Source: Melitaea cinxia (taxonomy: Eukaryota; Arthropoda; Insecta; Lepidoptera; Nymphalidae). From it: a DNA stretch of 64,000 nt. A program made the translations under genes and the position numbers. Location: NCBI RefSeq assembly GCF_905220565.1, contig NC_059410.1:139501-203500 (forward strand), given 5' to 3'. Positions 1-13,266 of this stretch are shown piece by piece; position 1 is the first letter of the stretch; each line of letters begins with the position of its first letter. Below the pieces are notes generated by a model, which did not search any database, had not been told where the DNA came from, and saw nothing but the letters and a program-made list of their open reading frames with translations.

Positions 1-3000
1 GAAGGCGAAACGGAAACGAAAATTAATTATGTCGGCCTTCGAGATTAAAGAAACGTATTACTGTGACTTGTCGAACTTGAATTATTTCTATGGCCTCAGT
101 AAATGGCCTATTTCTATAAAGGACTTAAAAACTAGCTCCCGGCGACCGAGATCAGTCTGCTTTCTCTCGATAAAAGAGATTAAATGAACTTTTCCTGATA
201 TGAGACCGAGCTGAATGGAGTTTCAGCTAACGTAAATTCTCTATTGTAAATGACATTGACATCACTGGAGACTTTTCTTATAAGAGGTACAAAAAGTACA
301 AAATTTTTGAGATATTTTGCTCGAAAAGAGCAGTAAATAGTTTGAAAAAACATGTAAATGGTCCGCCGGCGCGGCGCTGCGTGAAACATATTATCATATT
401 AGTCACGTCACGTAACAAATGAACGAGCCGCACACATGAAACGAATCGACAAAATATTTCAATGCGAGCAAACAGCGCTGATAAATGACGGGCAGCGTGA
501 TTCTGCTTTAAAAATATTCCCACCTGCCGCTCGGCGCCTGGCGGAGATGGAGGCGCGCTCAGGCGAGCGGGGGAATCATCACAACTCAATCTTTAACAAT
601 AAACATATGGCGTTTTGCAGCACTCTCTCTATAAGCATTGGCTACTGTGCTTAGCAAACCAATATAACAGCACTTGGAAACAGCGTGACTTGGCTGTGGT
701 TTTCTGTATGCTCAAGTTTCAGACGGGTTGTTCTAGATTTTGTGTAAGATATCGCCTGCTGTACCCCATCTTATAAAAACACTTTTACCAATGTCGATGT
801 AAGTTTTAGTAGTAAAATAGTTTATTGAATCTTCGTAAACTTAGAAATTAATGCTAACATCAGTAAAGTTTCAGAGATCTCTTCTTTTTTGTTTCTGATA
901 AATAACACCCTACTGGGTGTTACATATTATATGCAAAAAACCTACGTAACCAAAATATGCATCATCAGTATCATTAGTTTTTAATTAATTATTTCTGAAA
1001 CAAATCTGATCATTATAAGGGTACAAACTGAACAACGCAGTGTTACCAACACTAAATAACGTTTTGTTGTTTCAGCAAGACATTTGTAGTTTCAAAGCTA
1101 AATTTACTAATACTGGTTGGTATAAACACCTTATTACATGGCTGACATAAGCAACGGGCGGACAGCGAGACCTTAAAATAGGTCTTAAAACCTATATACG
1201 TATAGTATTACAACAGCTGTCAGCCATAATACCTCGTTATTATTTTGATAAAAGTCTTCCATACACTAGCATCGAATTGGAACAGCACGCGGGATAAAAC
1301 TCAAACTCTTACATAGTTAAAGGGAGAAGAACGACTGCCCAGCAGTGGACCGCTGCAGACCGCTGCGTCCAGTGCAGTAACTTTTTAACAGGCTAGAGCA
1401 AACTTCGACCAAATTAAACTTATGTTTTTCTTTTTTAAGTGTAGGTTGTTTTTATTTAAGGCTATTCTAAGTTCTTTCATTTACGCGAATTGAGGTCATG
1501 TCGAGAGCCGGCGACACGAGGACTATTATTATAAATAAAATTTTGTTTCGATGCTTTAATTATAGGGAAACATGGTGAGTAGGCCGATTTAATACAAACA
1601 AATTGTACAGCGAAATCAATTTGAAAAGTCATACAAATCACGAAGGAACAAAAGGCAAAAATAAAAACTGGGTTAAACGTGATTTTAATTTTTTGATAAG
1701 AAGTGTAAAGGCTTTAAACAACAGTTATCTGATTGTAACACACACACACACACACACGATATACACTCTGGAATATCTGATGGTAAAAGTTAATTTAACA
1801 TTACTTAAATGTACTTTATGCATAATTGTTTAAATTACTTTTCAAATATCGATTAACTGATGTTAAGGTTAAGTCAAATAATGTCTCGTTCTAAATAGGT
1901 CCTAACTTTTGAAGTACAATCCGCCATATTGTCTCAGAGCGCCTCGTCAGATAGATAAACGTAAAAAAATTCTTGATAGTTTTATTTTTATTTTACTAGG
2001 AAAAATCATTATATTATATTTCAATGTGCAACAATAGACACAACCTTTCTATTCACGGTGATATTTAGGTCGTTAAAAATACAAAAATATTGTACAGTAA
2101 AATAGTGAGATGAAGGTTTTCAGTCATATTCCGATATCGTTTAAGCTCTTAACATTCATTCGGTAACATTGCCGGTGAGACGTCGAGCGCATCTTCATGG
2201 CGACAGCTGTCACACACATCAGGCTCATTCACTTACATACATATACATTCGCATACATGTATCTTTATCATATGTTATCTTTAACATCGCTGTTTTTAAG
2301 TAAATATTCAGTTTTCGTAGTAATATTTTCGTAGGCGAGTGTGTAGGCGTATCTTTAATTTTCCTAGAATGCAATTTACGTCTGAACACTACACATATAA
2401 CGTAGTTACACATCCATATATTACCAAGACGTTTTCCTTATTACATTTCTTTCATTTGACGACGGGTTAGAGCCATGTTACAGCAACTGACGCTCGTCAC
2501 ATGTAGTGTAAAGGCGTTTCCGTGATCTGTGTGTATGTATAGGTACCGTTATTTAATATTTCCGGAACTTAAAAAACATATTGCTTCTAAGGCCGTGTCA
2601 GACAAAAAATTACTAATTGAAAAAAAAAATTAACAATGTACTTACGTAGATTTAGTTAGAATGAGACAAAAAACAAAATAAAATCGTATCAGCAAATAAA
2701 TATTGAAAACAATGAATATGCACCGCCTTATTCTGAAGGATTATCTTGGTTTTATGTTTATGAGAAATATATCCAAAAATGTAAATATTATCCGAAATCG
2801 ATAATAAATTCGCACTGAGTGAGGTTCGATATCAGGTGCATGGAGCATCGCACTTGCCTTGAAGCACTTTTATCAAGCGTCAGACACGTGCGCGGCGGGT
2901 AGCGAAGCGTAAGCGACGCGCGATCATTTGCAAACTGAGACCGCGGTAGTGCGTCCAACCGACCCGCGGGTAGTATCGTGAAATGGTTACAGAAACAGTT

Positions 3001-3605
3001 TATCTTCGTTTGACGACACAGAGGCGATTGATCTCCTCCCTCAATGTTCACTATTCGGTCGTACTTTTTTTTTTTTTTGAAATTACCTTTCTTAATAAGT
3101 TTTTTACTTCCCTGGTGCTTGTTAATTATTTATAGTTCAGAGAACAATGAAACAACACTTTGCAAAGCTCACACAATCTGTATCACAATAACGACCCAAT
3201 GAAACTCACTTCAATAACCTGTACCCGTGTATTTGACGCCCGTCAAAGGTGAACATCAAACCGCCGTCGTCAGTCCGAGATCGATTCGGAGGCGATGGCA
3301 ATTAGACGCTGCAGCCGAGTGTGAGAGCGTTGGCTGTTGATGGCGTCGGAGTTGCGTTAGAAGTTAACTGACGTACTCCGTACCGACTTCATCGATAACT
3401 GTTTGTTAGGTAGCGACCGAATGGAACATTTCAACAAATCACACAAACAAATCAAAAATCACATTAAAATTTCCTAATTTTTATTAGGTTTAAACCTTAT
3501 ATATAGTAAATGGAAAATTAAAAGAAAACTTACCTAATCGTTCCTGCTGTTCCCTAGGTTTGTACTTATTAGTAACATATTTAGAGATTCATCTTAAGTT
3601 ATATA
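1..3605. other. Non-coding stretch, no gene recognised
   Basis: No open frame here is long or shows recognisable motifs on either strand. The sequence is AT-rich with GC-richer patches around 2870-2990 and 3230-3400 and a T-run near 3067-3079. It could be intergenic or intronic. Nothing supports a more specific label. Confidence 0.5.
1739..1757. repeat. (CA)n microsatellite
   Basis: An uninterrupted CA dinucleotide run of about nine units. Confidence 0.9.
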
Positions 3606-3611
3606 GATAGA

Positions 3612-3958
3612 CTAGCGACCTGCCCCGGCTTCGCACGGGTACAATGCTAATACTAAATATACTACAGAATGTCTTTATTTATAGTGTGAAGCTAGCTTAT
3701 AGCATGGCTATAAACATAATAACAACAACATTCAAATATGCTTCGTTAGATTACACGTTATTACAGATCTCATTCTCGTAGGTGATAGCATGATAATATG
3801 TAGTCTATATGTTGACCCGACTTCTTAATAATATTCGTGCCAAATTTGAAGTACATCCATGCAGTACTTTTTGAGTTTCTCCCAGACATACATATAGACA
3901 AACAGACAGACAAAAATTCTAAAAACTATATTTTTGGCTTCGGTATCGATTGTAGATC
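3612..3958 (-). mobile_element. Helitron-like fragment with a 3' terminus
   Basis: Read on the minus strand, this ends in a GC-rich hairpin followed by CTAG and then T (plus strand ACTAGCGACC at 3611). That matches the Helitron 3' end rule (hairpin, CTRR, insertion before T). The body carries phrases common to other such repeats in the window, such as a run about a gaze of 'CAAATTTGAAG'. The left limit is the CTAG; the right limit is approximate. Confidence 0.5.
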
Positions 3959-3959
3959 A

Positions 3960-5950
3960 CACCCCAAGTATTCTTTAAAACAAATATTCAATGTACAGTT
4001 TTGACGTTCCTACCATTTTATTATATGTAATAGATTATTGTTTCGCAAGGTAAGAGTTATTAGAGTACCTGGTTTTGTTCTGTTCTCGAGCGTATTTCGT
4101 GTTCACACATCATATCATAATAAGTAAAAAATTATACCCGTCTGAACGACAATAGGAAAGTGGAGTCGATTTAGAGAGTGGATCGTAGCTCCGGACCGCC
4201 AAGAGACAGGGCTGTGTCTTTAATGTTGGCGGCCATCAATCATTTTTCGTTATCTATAAACGTCAAAAGAAAAGCAAGAATATTTTTCTCTGTTTGTTTG
4301 TTTTGAAATGTAATTATCTGAAACTGCTCGTATATGTCAAATAAAAAATATTAGGAAAAGAAATCTAATCATTATATCAAGGGTTATTGCTTCGTAACCA
4401 GATTCGGTGACAGTTCTTCGAAGAGTACCGATTGCTATCACCTCATCATTAGTATCATAACTGATTCAAAAATTGAACAAGGGGTTACGGCTTGACGTGT
4501 TCGTAGGGGTGCTCCGGAGAGACCCATAAGGATCGGGACCGGAAAGAAAGAACTACACGAATAATTGTTGCTCGCAAACGATAAAAACATCTCCTTTTAT
4601 TGAAGTCGGGTAGTAAATGTAACGTGTAGGACAGTTTGCTCGCGCGTCTCCCCTCAGTGATCAATCAGCGTCGCCCGCGGACTGAGAGCGGTTCTTCATT
4701 TCCCGAGAGTGCACGCGAGCGCACAAATGTATGGCTAATTTCACAGCATGTCGTGCTTAAAAACTTCCGTTTTTCTTGGACTGCGGCAAAAAGAGAAACG
4801 TTTAGTTGTTTTGTTGCATCTGAAGAGTATTAAAATACATAATGCAGTCGATTTATTAACAATGATTCTATATTCATTTCTATTTTTATTAAATGGCAAT
4901 TTATGTAATAGTTTAGAAATGCAATATAAAAGCAAACCTTAATAAATAAATAAATAAAATAAGTATTTTTCACAACAAAATAGTAGGAATACTCGTACAG
5001 CAGAACTAATTGTATCGTTTGTGTCAGGAGGCAATAAGAGTGGAATACAAAAGATATTACATTGTAACTCGGAGCGCGTTCTGAGCGTGTTTGACTTTTA
5101 AAACGTTTGAGATTGAAACATGTTCTCGCTGCACACGTTCTGTGTTAATCAAGCAAAAAGCGTTCCTTCAGCACTCGCGGCGCTGCGAGGTCACAGTTGG
5201 AAGAACAGTTAGTGTTAGTTGGCTAAATTATTCTTTAAGCTTTAGATTTTTCCTCTATAATTGCAGGAAATGTTTTTATCCATGCAAAAAAAAAACAATA
5301 ATCGATGGCTATTTCCTCAACCAGACTGACTTCACTTGCTTTGGAAACTTATCTTTTGTGTACTTATGAAATAAATCATTGATTGGCTAATTTGGTTCTT
5401 GACAATTTACTTGTAAAAACATTGGAAATTGCCCAGTAGGATTAACTACAAGAGACTGCTTTCCATGGGAATTGCTACTCTGAGGAAATTGCTGATATTT
5501 ACGAATTTATTTTTGTTGATTAACTGCTCTCAGTCCAACTTCGGTCACACGAACGATTGAACCTTTTAACTTCACTTTGTACAAATTTGTAAATAAAACT
5601 AAAAATGTCTTCAAAGAAGATTCAATAGTCTGGGCTAATGTAAATGCTCTATTAACAACTCACATTAAATATTTACAAAATGAAAGAAGTACATAAATAT
5701 ATTTCTAGATTTTTAAATATTTATATTAACTTTTTTGGTTCGATAAACAGTAAAAACTGCCATTACCATTCATGGGTTTTAAATTTTCGCTTTGTTCATA
5801 TATTTTTAAACCGAAAAATTACAAAACGAATAAGAAACGCGCTCACACACGAGTAAACGCCATTTACATACGCGTTCGTTACCGCGAGAACATTTTATGT
5901 AAATATTCCAAAGCCCACCGAAGTGGGAAAATACTTGCTTTCGAACTGAT
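3960..5950. other. Non-coding stretch, no gene recognised
   Basis: Several frames of 60-90 codons occur, all low in complexity and without motifs. A GC-richer patch lies at 4640-4730. Nothing else is supported. Confidence 0.45.
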
Positions 5951-5963
5951 ACAAGGTGAAAAT

Positions 5964-6310
5964 TGACGCCACGTTGGCGCAACGGTTACAGCCATGGATT
6001 GTATCTACCTGTTGCGCTGACGGTTGCGGGTTCGATCCCCGCACATGACAAACATTTGTATTGGCCATACATGTTTGCCGTGGTTTGGGTGCTTGTGCAG
6101 TTCTTGTGGGTCTCCCCACCGTGCCTCGGAAAGCACGTTAAGCCGTCGGTCCCGGTTGTTATCATGTACACCTGATAGCGATCGTTACTCATAGTAGGGA
6201 ATATATTCACCAACCCGCATTGGAGCAGCGTGGTGGATTAAGCTCTGACTCTTCTCCTACATGGGGAAAGAGGCCTATGCCCAGTAGTGGGATATTACAG
6301 GCTGAAGTGT
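5964..6310 (+). mobile_element. tRNA-derived SINE, near full length
   Basis: The head carries a Pol III A box (TGGCGCAACGG, about 5974) and B box (GGTTCGATCCC, about 6030), as in a tRNA. A roughly 270-bp non-tRNA body follows, ending near GATATTACAGGCTGAAG. It is flanked by an imperfect 13-bp direct repeat, ACAAGGTGAAAAT at 5951-5963 and ACAACGTGAAAAT at 6311-6323, read as the target-site duplication. Related copies lie at 18555-18955, 41490-41735 and 46436-46765. SINEs are moved by LINE enzymes; none encodes protein. Confidence 0.85.
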
Positions 6311-6429
6311 ACAACGTGAAAATAGTTAGCGAAAAATGCTTCCAGCAAGCGCTGAGGTTAAACAGGGAGCTGTTGCTAACTGCTTCTACTAATTATATTG
6401 TTCAAGCAACACTTGTTTTTAAAGTGTAA

Positions 6430-8100
6430 TTATATATCCGAGGCGAGGTGAAAAGGGTCTTGTTTTCTAGAATTAAAGTTGAAGGTTTTATATATATTTT
6501 GTAAATAGAACACATTCCTATGACATATTATTTGACTCTGTGATTTTTCTAATAAGACTTATGTATGTTGGATAGAAAGTAAACACGGCTCAAATATGAT
6601 ATAAATAGTTTTATTTAATATATATTCCAACAAAAGTACCGTAGTGCGTACGTATTGAACTTTAAAGTGCCTAAACTGAGCATAATATTATAAGTGTAGG
6701 ATTGATACATAAACCTTTGAAAAAATATTTTAAAAAATATTACGAAGTACACATAATATAAAAAAAAAAATTGAAAACCAAAAGAAAAAGAATAAAAATA
6801 AACATTCTGGTGTTTTTAAAAATAAAAATAAAGCATAAGCCTGGCTGTAATTACTTTTATAAAAGGCCTAGTACATATAAGTTAAAGTGACATTTAAAAG
6901 GACTAATAAAAAGTTTGTCCCGTAGTGTCCCGGGAGGGCAGTCGGAGCGCGGCCACTCCCGCTAACGATGTTATCCTCCGACTTATCGAGATGAGCCGCG
7001 TCTCGCTCCATTAAGATAAGCCTCGTCGCTGTGAAAGGTGTGTTTACTTAATAATTAATGTCATAATATCTCCTTATCTATGTTAAGTATTTACTAATTA
7101 CACTAAGGAAAACAATGGATGACTAATTAGGCTGATATTGTAGGTATGGAGTGTGTAACAGTTGACGATCTAATTTGAAAAGCAGAATTTTTCTACTATA
7201 AATTGCGGTCACCAATAATAACATTACGTGGTCCAGATGGTGGGTCATTTAAGATTATAGCTTTTAAATCTGTGCTAAGTCTGAAATGACGTCTTGTGAA
7301 CTTAGTAGATAGGCCGACGTAATATTTCTTACCGAGAAGATTCGAAATTGGTTAATGAATAATATAAATATACTTGTAATGGAATAAGACTCCTTTAAGT
7401 TTTATATAAAGTATATTATACCTCTTTTATAGCAGTAACGATACGTTTTGTTTGTAAAATAGATGTTGACAACTGAATTGTATATCGGACAATCAATTAT
7501 AAAAGAAATATTTTATTTTAATTAAATTTTAAGGAATCGGTAAAATAACTTTAAATGTCGTTTCTTTGTTTTTGAAGAGCAACACATGGTTTAATTTTCC
7601 GCTAGCGTCTTATGTACTTACAGTTTTTGAGAACCACGACGCCTTTCTTAATGTATACGAGTATACAATAAGTATAAATATTTTCGATAAAGAGAGTTAA
7701 AAAACTTGCACTTATTACCATTAAGAAGGCCAGGGAAAGGAAACATTAAAATGTTGTTTTAAATAGTCCAAGTTCCGGTTTAAAATTGAAAGAATTTACA
7801 AAATGTAACAATAGTATTCTCTCTCTCTCTCGCGCAGAGTTTAAAACACTCGCCCCAAGCACTGACCTGAACCGACGAACACTTCCAGTAAATTTTCAAG
7901 TGAAATCCTCTCGAAATGGATAATATCGGCGGATATTAGGTAGCTGGAAAGTTGATGATGGGTTGTTTTAATCCGTTCCGCTATATTACACATTTATTTT
8001 ATTTTTTAAAATCGGCCAAGAGTCGCTGATTTATTATTTTTAATTACTTAGAAAATTTAATATCGTATTTTGAGTATTAAATTAAAAAATTCAAACTTTT
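6430..8100. other. Non-coding stretch
   Basis: No gene recognised. It holds the GATA-motif cluster described separately, a short CT run near 7820 and AT-rich sequence otherwise. Confidence 0.4.
6960..7080. promoter_or_regulatory. Cluster of GATA-type motifs (possible enhancer)
   Basis: Within about 120 bp there are TTATC at 6971-6975, CTTATC at 6982-6987, AGATAAG at 7014-7020 and CTTATCT at 7073-7079, in both orientations. The homeodomain-like core TAATTAAT lies between them. The local GC content is higher than around it. GATA factors bind WGATAR, but such motifs are short and arise by chance in AT-rich DNA, so this is only a candidate. Confidence 0.2.
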
Positions 8101-8107
8101 TTATTTT

Positions 8108-8390
8108 TTTATGTCACTATGTCGCAACAAGCGTACGGCTCACCTGATGGTAAGCGATTACCGTAGCTTATAGACACCTGCAACACCAGAAGCATCGCAA
8201 GCGCGTTGCCGACCCAATCCCCAATCCCCCCAGGAGCTCTGGTCACCTTACTCACCAACAGGAACACAATACTGCTTAAAAACAGTATTATTTAGCTGTG
8301 ATCTTCTGTAAGGTCGAAGTACTACCCCAGTCGGGCTGCTCCATATTTTGAGTAGGGAATTCCTGCTGTGCCCTACCTCAGTTAAAGTGT
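8108..8390 (+). repeat. Dispersed CACCTGATGGTAAG-family repeat (copy 1)
   Basis: One of seven copies of a roughly 280-bp repeat. It is recognised by CACCTGATGGTAAGCG, then AGCGCGTTGCCGACCC, CTGGTCACCTTACTCACC and a final CTGTGCCCTACCTCAG. It is non-coding. It could be a SINE or the tail of a LINE. Other copies: 24021-24220, 28085-28328 (reverse), 30325-30470 (reverse), 39901-40180, 42888-43064 and 63838-64000. Confidence 0.8.
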
Positions 8391-9006
8391 ATATTAAAGA
8401 ATCAATAAATAAATGGCCTACCATGAAAATAAACTTAAAAATTATTTTCTTGATACTATTGTGACTTGATATATTTGGTTGTGTGTATCTTTTTATTTGA
8501 GTTTTCAGTCCCAGCTTGCTTCTAATAGGAGGGTGGGTAAATTTGTGATTATTTTATATATTTTTTGGTTCATTGGTTATTACTAAATAGCATTGTACTA
8601 AACCTACGTGGTTTTTCAATACTATTTATTATAAATAAGTACAGTATTGTTTATTTGATAAATAAATTAAAAAAAAAAAAAAAACTAATAAACCTTCTGC
8701 CTTCTTTGCCTTCTTTTATAATCACAGATGAGAGACAAGCGGACCGAAGCAGTTCAACTCGGGTGGTTTAATTAAATTTGTAATATATACACAAATAATT
8801 GTTAAAAATAATCAAATCTAAATAAGACAAGACACAAACCGAAGACAATTAAATATAGATCAAAACCATTGAAGTATTTATATAATTAAACGAATATTAA
8901 TTTTAAATTCCAGCGAAACACGTAAGTATTATACGGTTACGTGAAAAGGACATTGATCTAACTAAAAATACTTCAAAGCAATATAAAGATTATATGAATA
9001 TATATA

Positions 9007-10710
9007 CTAGCTGTGCCCGCGGCTTCGCCCGCGTTGAAAATAGTATGTCACAAAGTTTTTCCAGCAAACTTCCAGTGAAACTCTCATTAAAATCGGCTCA
9101 GCCGTTCCGTAAACCTTCCTCTTACCAATCATGGAGCCCTCTCTCCAATGGTGAAACCGCATGAAAATCCGTTCAGTAGAATTGAGCGAATCGATCACAT
9201 ACACTTTTAGGGACTTGGTTTTATAATACACTAACTGTTGCCCGCGACTACGTTCGCGTGGTTAGTAAGATATGTATGCATTATAAAATACTTATTTAAT
9301 CATTTCTGATAGTAAGTAAATTTATTTTTCACTTTTTAGTTTCCTGTTTGAAGTCGGTTTTCTTTTTTGTTAAGATGTTTAACGCAAATTGTTTTTTTTA
9401 TTTCAGTCAATCGTTCAAGTTGAAATCAATCAGTTGAAATGCTTATCAAACTGAGTAACTTTTTAAAAGGCACAATTTAGTATAATTTACACCACATTTT
9501 TAGTTTTATTTTCAGGCTACTATATGTTTCTTACAAACTATCAACCCCAATTAAATCCCCTTAGCGGTGGAATATCGTAAAATCCGTTCTTAGCGGACGT
9601 CTGCTAACTATAATCTACCTCCCTGCCAAATTTTATCTTGGTGCAACCTGGATGGATAGACCATCCAGTAGTTTTTGAGTTCTCGTAATGAGTGAGTTAG
9701 TGACCTTTCTCTTTTATATATATAGATTACGATGCATTATTTGGACACCTCCTCACCATCTATAGAGCATCATCATCTTCTTGCCCTTATCCCACTTATT
9801 TAGCGTCGGCACAACATGTTTTCCTCTTCCATTCCTCTCTATTTTTCGTCACTTCAGCGCTTACTCCTTTCTTTCTCATATCCTCACTCACACAATCCAT
9901 CCATCGCTTTTTCGGTCTGCCGATCGCTCTTCGTCCTTCGAAATTCATCCCTAACATTCTTTTACCGACATAGCGTTCATCCCTCCTCATTACATGCCCA
10001 TACCACGCTAACCTATTGCTCCTCATTTTCTCTGTCACGGGTGCTACTTTCAAACTTTCCTTATATACTCATTTCTAATCCGATCTTTCCTCGTTACTCC
10101 ACACATCCATCTTAGCATTCTCATCTCGACTACGTGCACTCTTCTTTTGTTGCCCAACATTCTGATCCATACATTACGACATATATTTTAAATTTCAAGT
10201 CTATAGAGCATATATTTTAAATTTCAAGTCTCTTACTTCAAAAACATAGGACCCTCATACAAACTTCCAACCCCGTTTTATCCCCTTAGCGATCGAGTTT
10301 CGTAAAATCCGTTCTCGACGGATGTTCACGGCCTATAAGGAACTTATCTGCAAAATTTCAAGTTTGTAGCTGTTATAGTTTCTGAGATTTCGTGATGAGT
10401 GAGTCAACCTACCATCCCCCATTTTAACCCCAAAAGGGCGTTTATTTCTAAAGATACATTATTTAGGCACCTTCTCACCATCTCTAGAGCATACATTTTA
10501 AATTTCAAGTCTCTTACTACTAAAATATAGGACTTTCATACAAACTTCCAACCCCCGTTTTACCCCCTTAAGGGTCGATTTTCGTAAAATCCGTTCTTAG
10601 CGGATGTCTACGTCTTATAAGGAGCCTGCCTGCCAAATTTCAAGTTTGTAGGTGTTATAGTTTCGGAGATTTCGTGATGAATGACCTTTCGCGTTTATAT
10701 ATATTATAGA
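9007..10710 (-). mobile_element. Non-autonomous Helitron (copy A), with LINE insertion
   Basis: On the minus strand the element begins TCTATAATATATATAAA after an A (end at 10710). It finishes with a hairpin (CGCGG, loop GCGAAG, CCGCG), a short spacer and CTAG followed by T (plus strand 9006-9010). These are the Helitron end rules: 5' TC, 3' hairpin, CTRR, insertion between A and T. Inside are a second Helitron-like 3' end near 9228-9260, its matching 5' end near 9726, and two units of a 280-bp minisatellite. No Rep/helicase gene is present, so movement would need an autonomous relative. Confidence 0.75.
9771..10180 (-). pseudogene. 5'-truncated LINE fragment (reverse transcriptase C-terminus)
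   Basis: The minus-strand frame 9796-10053 encodes about 85 residues with NRLAWYGHVMRRDE, GRPKKRWMDCV and EEWKRKTCCADAK. I recognise these as the C-terminal tail of a common lepidopteran LINE polyprotein. After the stop the minus strand runs through GGGCAAGAAGATGATGATG, the usual tail of that family, so the 3' end is at 9771. More coding remnant continues upstream out of frame to about 10170. The fragment interrupts Helitron copy A: TATAGAGCAT precedes it (9761-9770) and CTATAGAGCAT recurs at 10201-10211. No catalytic reverse transcriptase remains, so it is dead. Confidence 0.8.
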
Positions 10711-11047
10711 TTATAGATAGATATATATATATATTGCGAGTGAATAGGTTACTTCTAGGTAAGCGTGCTCCATCGTAGACCGCATTTTCACTTATCATCA
10801 GTCTGAATACGCTTGCGTTCGCTTACTTTAGTATATGATTTATTCTGTTAAAAGATACCTCGAAATACTATTAAGCTAATTTAGTTTTTGTAAATATCAA
10901 ATTAGAAGACTGAACATAGAAAGTTACGACCTACGATGGAATAGAAAAAAAATTATGACTAAGTTTAAAATTATTAATGAGCATAAAATGACACCATCCG
11001 AGTATCAACGTTCAATAACTACAGTTGTCTGCCTGTCATTATTATTA

Positions 11048-11365
11048 CAGCCTATACAGTCCACTGATGGACATAGGCCTCCACAAGTTTACGCCAAAAA
11101 TAACGTTAACTCGTGTGTTTTGCCCATAGTCACCACGCTGGGCAGGCGGGTTGGTGACCGCAGGGCTGGCCCCATCGCACCGAAGACGCTGCTGCCCGTC
11201 TTCGGCCTGTGTATTTCAAAGCCAGCAGTTGGATGGTTATCCCGCCACCGATCGGCTTTTTAAGTTCCAAGGTGGTAGTAGAACTGTGTTATCCCTTAGT
11301 CGCCTCTTACGACACCCACGGGAAGAGAGGGGGTGGCTATATTCTTTAGTACCGTAGCCACACAG
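11048..11365 (+). repeat. 330-bp hairpin repeat (copy 1)
   Basis: A dispersed repeat running from CAGCCTATACAGTCCACTG to CCGTAGCCACACAG. It contains a 9-bp perfect hairpin, CCGAAGACG / CGTCTTCGG, at 11180-11205. Full or nearly full copies lie at 13303-13621 (+) and 52455-52780 (-). Partial or related ones lie at 20049-20096, 27323-27595, 39003-39137, 46171-46295 and 53105-53203. One frame (11151-11357, 68 codons) is open here and in the other two long copies. It may be a SINE or a LINE tail; I cannot name the family. Confidence 0.8.
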
Positions 11366-11369
11366 TACG

Positions 11370-12185
11370 CCTGTCATTAAATAAATCGCAATGAGCAACA
11401 TTGCGCCAGTGAGAGCGATGGGGGTCAAAGTGGGTCAAAGTGGACGACTGCAGGATGGTGAATAATTTATTTTTTTCGGACAGTTTTTGGTAAAAATCAC
11501 AATATAACGTGAAGCCGTCGCCGTTGTCTCCCGCTAAACATCGTTACGAGTCAGTAAAGTAAGAGTGAAGGTGTGATAAAGCCGGTTTTATGCAATAAAA
11601 GATAATACGGTTCGCCTCGGACAAGTTTTCTTGTTACGCGAACTTTTTAAACGAGAAACAGAGTATGAAATATTTTTATCTTTGCGGTAAAGATAAAGAA
11701 TCGTAAGATTTTGTTTAATGCGACAGACGCTCATTTGCTGCGGAAGCGGTTTGTTGCTGGTTCGTTACAAAGTTAAGTTTTATAAGAAGGTACTCGTATT
11801 GAAACGCAGATCAGATATGATTACTTTTTTCTACTATTTTCTGTTTTATCTATTTCTAGTATTATCGCATTTTTATAATAAAGTCAACTAAAAACGAGAA
11901 AAAGACACTTTTATTTTATTATTATTTACAAAATTATTTTTATAATTTTAATACCCCCATACGAATAAATAAATAATAAAACAGAACAGTCTCTTAGTTA
12001 GCATTAACGGTCGATACTATAAAAATTAAATTCTGGAAAGGCTTGAACAAAAAACAATTTAGTTTTTATAAACTGTTGTATGTAACGAGCTACACAACAT
12101 TCCGCTCCATGGATCACCCGCTGCATATTAATAATACGGGCTAAATGTTATTGTAACGTACAATACGAACGCAAAATATATATAC
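11370..12185. other. Non-coding stretch
   Basis: No gene, repeat or motif recognised; AT-rich. Confidence 0.4.
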
Positions 12186-12189
12186 TCGT

Positions 12190-12336
12190 CTTCTGTACAT
12201 ATAAAAATGAATGTTTGTTTGTGTGTCCTTTGCAGAATCGTAAACTATGCATTTGATCATATCATGATCTTCAGCAAAGTGTTGTGCATGAGCCCACAAA
12301 GGTTTTTGAGTGGCAACACGCGCAGGGTACAGCTAG
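12190..12336 (+). mobile_element. Helitron-like 3'-end fragment
   Basis: The segment ends GGGTACAGCTAG followed by T (CTAG at 12333-12336) and has the conserved phrase GTTTGTTTGTGTGTCC upstream, as in related insect repeats. The terminal hairpin is weak. The left end is approximate. Confidence 0.4.
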
Positions 12337-12339
12337 TCT

Positions 12340-13260
12340 ATAAATTAAAATGAATTATTAAATAATAATTAAATAAAAATGAATGTTGCTAAGTGCATAA
12401 TTCGAGAATGGCTTGACTAATTCTGTTAATTTATCTTTTGTATGTTCCTTAAGGCCCACGGAAGGTTTTAATACTATTTTTTTTTTTAACTATTAACTTT
12501 CGACAGAACGATGTCTGTCCGGGCAGCTAGTACTTAAATAAAAACTGTTTAGCAAAAGACAAAAAATACAAAAGCTGGAACGAAAAGGTATGACCATCCT
12601 TTTTAAAGATTGTAGGTGCCTATCACCTATCTCAATGTAATTTAAGCGGCTAATGTCGGTGTGTCGGTGGTGTGATATTACGGCAGCAGTAAGGCGGCGT
12701 TGCGGCGCTTCATACATGTATTACTTTGTTAACTCTCCTATATTTAACTTTAAGGCAGTAAACTCAATTTCCTGACTTGAATTTTTCGTTATATACTTCT
12801 GTAATTTATCTTTTGCTGCTGTACACAAATATACCTATTTCATTTTATGTCGGTAAATGGTTTATATTATGTAGTTATATAAGGAGTGAAACAAAACGAA
12901 TGAAATAAGAATTTGAAACAAGTGTTTCGACAGATTGCAACCTTTCTTTCAGGCACGAAAGCGTGCAAAGAAGGCGATACAAATGCATGAAAACTATTCC
13001 ACTGTCTGCGGTGACATTTGAAATTTTGAATGTTTATATTATGTGATAAGAAAAATACATTTTCGGAATATAAGAAACGAAATAAATGTACAAACGAAAC
13101 AAACAAATTTGTGTCTAAAATAATGTTTATAAACAGTGAAATTAGTTAAAAATAAATAAATAAAACTTTTGTAAAAAAATGTCTCAAAATATCTCAAATC
13201 TCTTTCTAAGCAAGTGTGCAACAATTTTCCCTCCTCGATTCATGCGTTTTGTCCACATTG
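12340..13260. other. Non-coding stretch
   Basis: No gene recognised. Frames of 60-80 codons between 12490 and 13220 are low in complexity and lack motifs. Confidence 0.4.
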
Positions 13261-13266
13261 TTGTTC

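Noticed and set aside
5963..6213. Short proteins over the SINE on both strands
   Set aside because: The frames lie across the tRNA head and SINE body and recur in other SINE copies; no sign of coding use.
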